Assembly: GCA_028870815.1 (NCBI GenBank)
Contig: JAGWOU010000093.1
Coordinates: forward strand, 1-6,861
DNA length: 6,861 bases
DNA from: Rhodospirillales bacterium
Lineage (GTDB): Bacteria > Pseudomonadota > Alphaproteobacteria > Acetobacterales > Acetobacteraceae
Reading direction: 5' to 3'
Shown here: one piece after another, positions 5,672 through 6,861 of the stretch
Layout: each line of letters starts with the position of its first letter
Numbering within the stretch: position 1 is the stretch's first letter
Made by a program: the position numbers and the translations under genes
Notes under the pieces: generated by a model
The model's input: only the letters and a program-made list of their open reading frames with translations
The model's database searches: none
What the model was told of the DNA's origin: nothing

Positions 5672-6532
5672 ATGGCCTTGAATCATTCAGTATCGGCCCT
5701 GGTCACTGCTGGAACAATTCATTCGCTGGCGGCATTTTTCCTGAATGTTGTTTATGCGCTGCTGATTTTGCTGGTGGCGCATTTCGGGGCGCGGTGGATT
5801 CATCGCTATATTGTTTCGTATTCGGTCAAGAGTCCGCATCTGGACGCGACGCTTTTCCGTTTCTTCGGCACCATCGCAAGATATTTGGTGCTGGCCTTCG
5901 CCATTATATTCGTACTCAACAGATTTGGCATTCAAACCGCCTCGCTCATCGCCGTGCTGGGTGCCGCGGGTTTGGCCGTCGGCCTGGCGGTGCAGGGCAC
6001 GCTTAGCAATCTTGCTGCTGGAATCATGCTGATTCTGTTTCGCCCGTTCCGTGTTGGAAATTACGTGCAGGTTGCCTCCCAGGCGGGGACAGTGCTGGAT
6101 GTGAATTTGTTCTACACGGAGCTGAAAACCTATGACGGGTTGCAGATTCTGGTGCCGAACAAGGATGTATGGGCAGCCTCCATCATCAATTACTCGAATG
6201 TCCAGAACCGCCTGATCGATCTGACCATTGGCGTTTCCTATGGCTGCGATCTCAAACACGCTTCTGCCGTTCTGGCGCAGGTAGCAGCTAGTGATCCGCG
6301 CGTGCTGGCGGACCCCGCGCCGTTCATCAAGGTAAAGGACCTTGGCGAAAGCTCCGTGGATTTCGTGTTCCGCGTGTGGACGAAAGGCTCGGACTGGTGG
6401 GTGACGAAATGCGAAATCACCGAGCAGATCAAACTGTCTCTGGATGAGGCGGGAATTGAAATCCCGTTCCCGAACCGGACGTTGACCTTCGCCAACCCGC
6501 TGGAGGTTGCAGGAGAGAAAAAAGTGGCTTGA
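5672..6532 (+). CDS. mscS: Small-conductance mechanosensitive channel MscS
   Basis: This inner-membrane channel opens under membrane tension to release solutes during osmotic downshock; known members are heptamers. It is 286 residues long, the same as E. coli MscS. Membrane helices lie at about 20-43, 62-83 and 89-120. The pore helix QTASLIAVLGAAGLAVGLAV (88-107) is nearly identical to the E. coli one, with L101 and L105 at the E. coli pore-seal positions L105/L109 and G109 at the G113 hinge. FRPFRVGNYV (123-132) and VPNKDVWAASIINYS (161-175) mark the beta domain, and residues from about 180 form the cytoplasmic alpha/beta vestibule. It has its own probable promoter and ends just before a hairpin terminator. 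The first part is less GC-rich than the neighbours (59 of 120 bases in 5701-5820). Function is confident. Confidence 0.95.
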   Translation: MALNHSVSALVTAGTIHSLAAFFLNVVYALLILLVAHFGARWIHRYIVSYSVKSPHLDATLFRFFGTIARYLVLAFAIIFVLNRFGIQTASLIAVLGAAGLAVGLAVQGTLSNLAAGIMLILFRPFRVGNYVQVASQAGTVLDVNLFYTELKTYDGLQILVPNKDVWAASIINYSNVQNRLIDLTIGVSYGCDLKHASAVLAQVAASDPRVLADPAPFIKVKDLGESSVDFVFRVWTKGSDWWVTKCEITEQIKLSLDEAGIEIPFPNRTLTFANPLEVAGEKKVA

Positions 6533-6537
6533 GAGAA

Positions 6538-6562
6538 AAGGGCGGACGTTTTGTCCGCCCTT
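6538..6562. terminator. Bidirectional hairpin terminator between mscS and the rhodanese gene
   Basis: AAGGGCGGAC (6538-6547) pairs perfectly with GTCCGCCCTT (6553-6562) around the 5-base loop GTTTT, a 10-pair stem that starts 5 bases after the mscS stop. On the plus strand it is followed by GCCATTTTG, a poor T-tract. On the minus strand the stem runs into TTTTCTCTC, a better T-tract for the convergent gene, whose stop is at 6578-6580. Confidence 0.82.
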
Positions 6563-6577
6563 GCCATTTTGTCTAGT

Positions 6578-6861
6578 TTACCCCTGCCGCCAGGGCAGGC
6601 CGTCGGCTTTCCATCCCGCCACGGTGCCCCGATGGCCACGGGCGTCAGTCGGGCCCTCAAACCCGTCTTTCACATTATAAACATGCTTGTAACCCGCCGC
6701 CTTGGCGGCCTGCGCGGCGGCCATGCTGCGCGTGCCGGAGCGGCAGATGAAATAAATCGAGGCCGTATGTTCCACATGCGCCGCAGCCAGTGTTTCCAGG
6801 AATTTCGGGTTAGGCTGCATGGTGGGAAACACCTGCCACTGGTTCAGCACGGGCTGCTTTC
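6578..6861 (-). CDS. Rhodanese-domain sulfurtransferase (N-terminus cut by window edge)
   Basis: This is the C-terminal part of a rhodanese-like protein. The active-site loop CRSGTRS contains the catalytic cysteine that would carry a persulfide; it lies 36 residues after the GTG at 6848-6850. Other family marks are the NPKF segment before the core, AAGYKHVYNVKDGFEG after it, and the end GHRGTVAGWKADGLPWRQG, typical of small single-domain bacterial rhodaneses. The frame stays open through 6859 to the window edge with no ribosome binding site visible, so the true start lies outside and the GTG or ATG inside are not starts. The stop is TAA at 6578-6580. It converges on mscS and shares its hairpin terminator. 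The physiological sulfur donor and acceptor are unknown. Confidence 0.9.
   Translation of the reverse strand, partial: KQPVLNQWQVFPTMQPNPKFLETLAAAHVEHTASIYFICRSGTRSMAAAQAAKAAGYKHVYNVKDGFEGPTDARGHRGTVAGWKADGLPWRQG

Overview
This 6.9 kb window is GC-rich (65% in a line I counted inside copA, 1021-1080) and densely packed. It looks like chromosome from an alphaproteobacterium. The evidence is a CopZ/CopA/CueR (HmrR-like) copper module with MerR-type promoters, a RhlE-type DEAD-box helicase with a long charged tail, and a short TRAM-less m5U-type RNA methyltransferase. An acidophilic or acetic-acid-type lineage is possible but only a guess. There are seven protein genes, one cut by the right edge. 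I see no RNA genes, CRISPR arrays, insertion sequences or phage genes.

Region 1 (1-2819) is a copper-homeostasis locus. A 70-residue copper chaperone (CopZ, minus strand) diverges from a Cu(I)-exporting P1B-type ATPase (CopA, plus strand). The copper-sensing activator cueR follows copA with an ATGA start/stop overlap. The 99-base divergent spacer holds two MerR-type promoters back to back. Their -35 boxes form one perfect 14-base palindrome. The spacers are 19 bases (copZ) and 20 bases (copA), longer than usual, as expected for DNA that CueR must distort to activate. The copA promoter is so close to the gene that its mRNA is predicted to be leaderless. The logic would be that copper-bound CueR activates copZ, copA and itself; CopZ ferries Cu(I) to CopA, which pumps it out.

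Region 2 (2820-5565) carries RNA-metabolism genes: a RhlE-like DEAD-box helicase starting at a TTG codon behind two GC-rich hairpins, then, 8 bases after its stop, a [4Fe-4S] RNA uridine methyltransferase of the TrmA/RlmC/RlmD family. They probably form a two-gene unit for rRNA maturation.

Region 3 (5566-6577) holds a small-conductance mechanosensitive channel (MscS) of 286 residues with its own probable promoter and a strong ribosome binding site. A strong hairpin follows that can serve as a terminator in both directions.

Region 4 (6578-6861) is the 3' part of a convergent gene for a rhodanese-domain sulfurtransferase.

I found no evidence of a wholly new system. The most unusual points are the architecture of the divergent copper promoter, the predicted leaderless copA, departures from usually conserved nucleotide-binding residues in CopA, and the structured leader with TTG start of the helicase.
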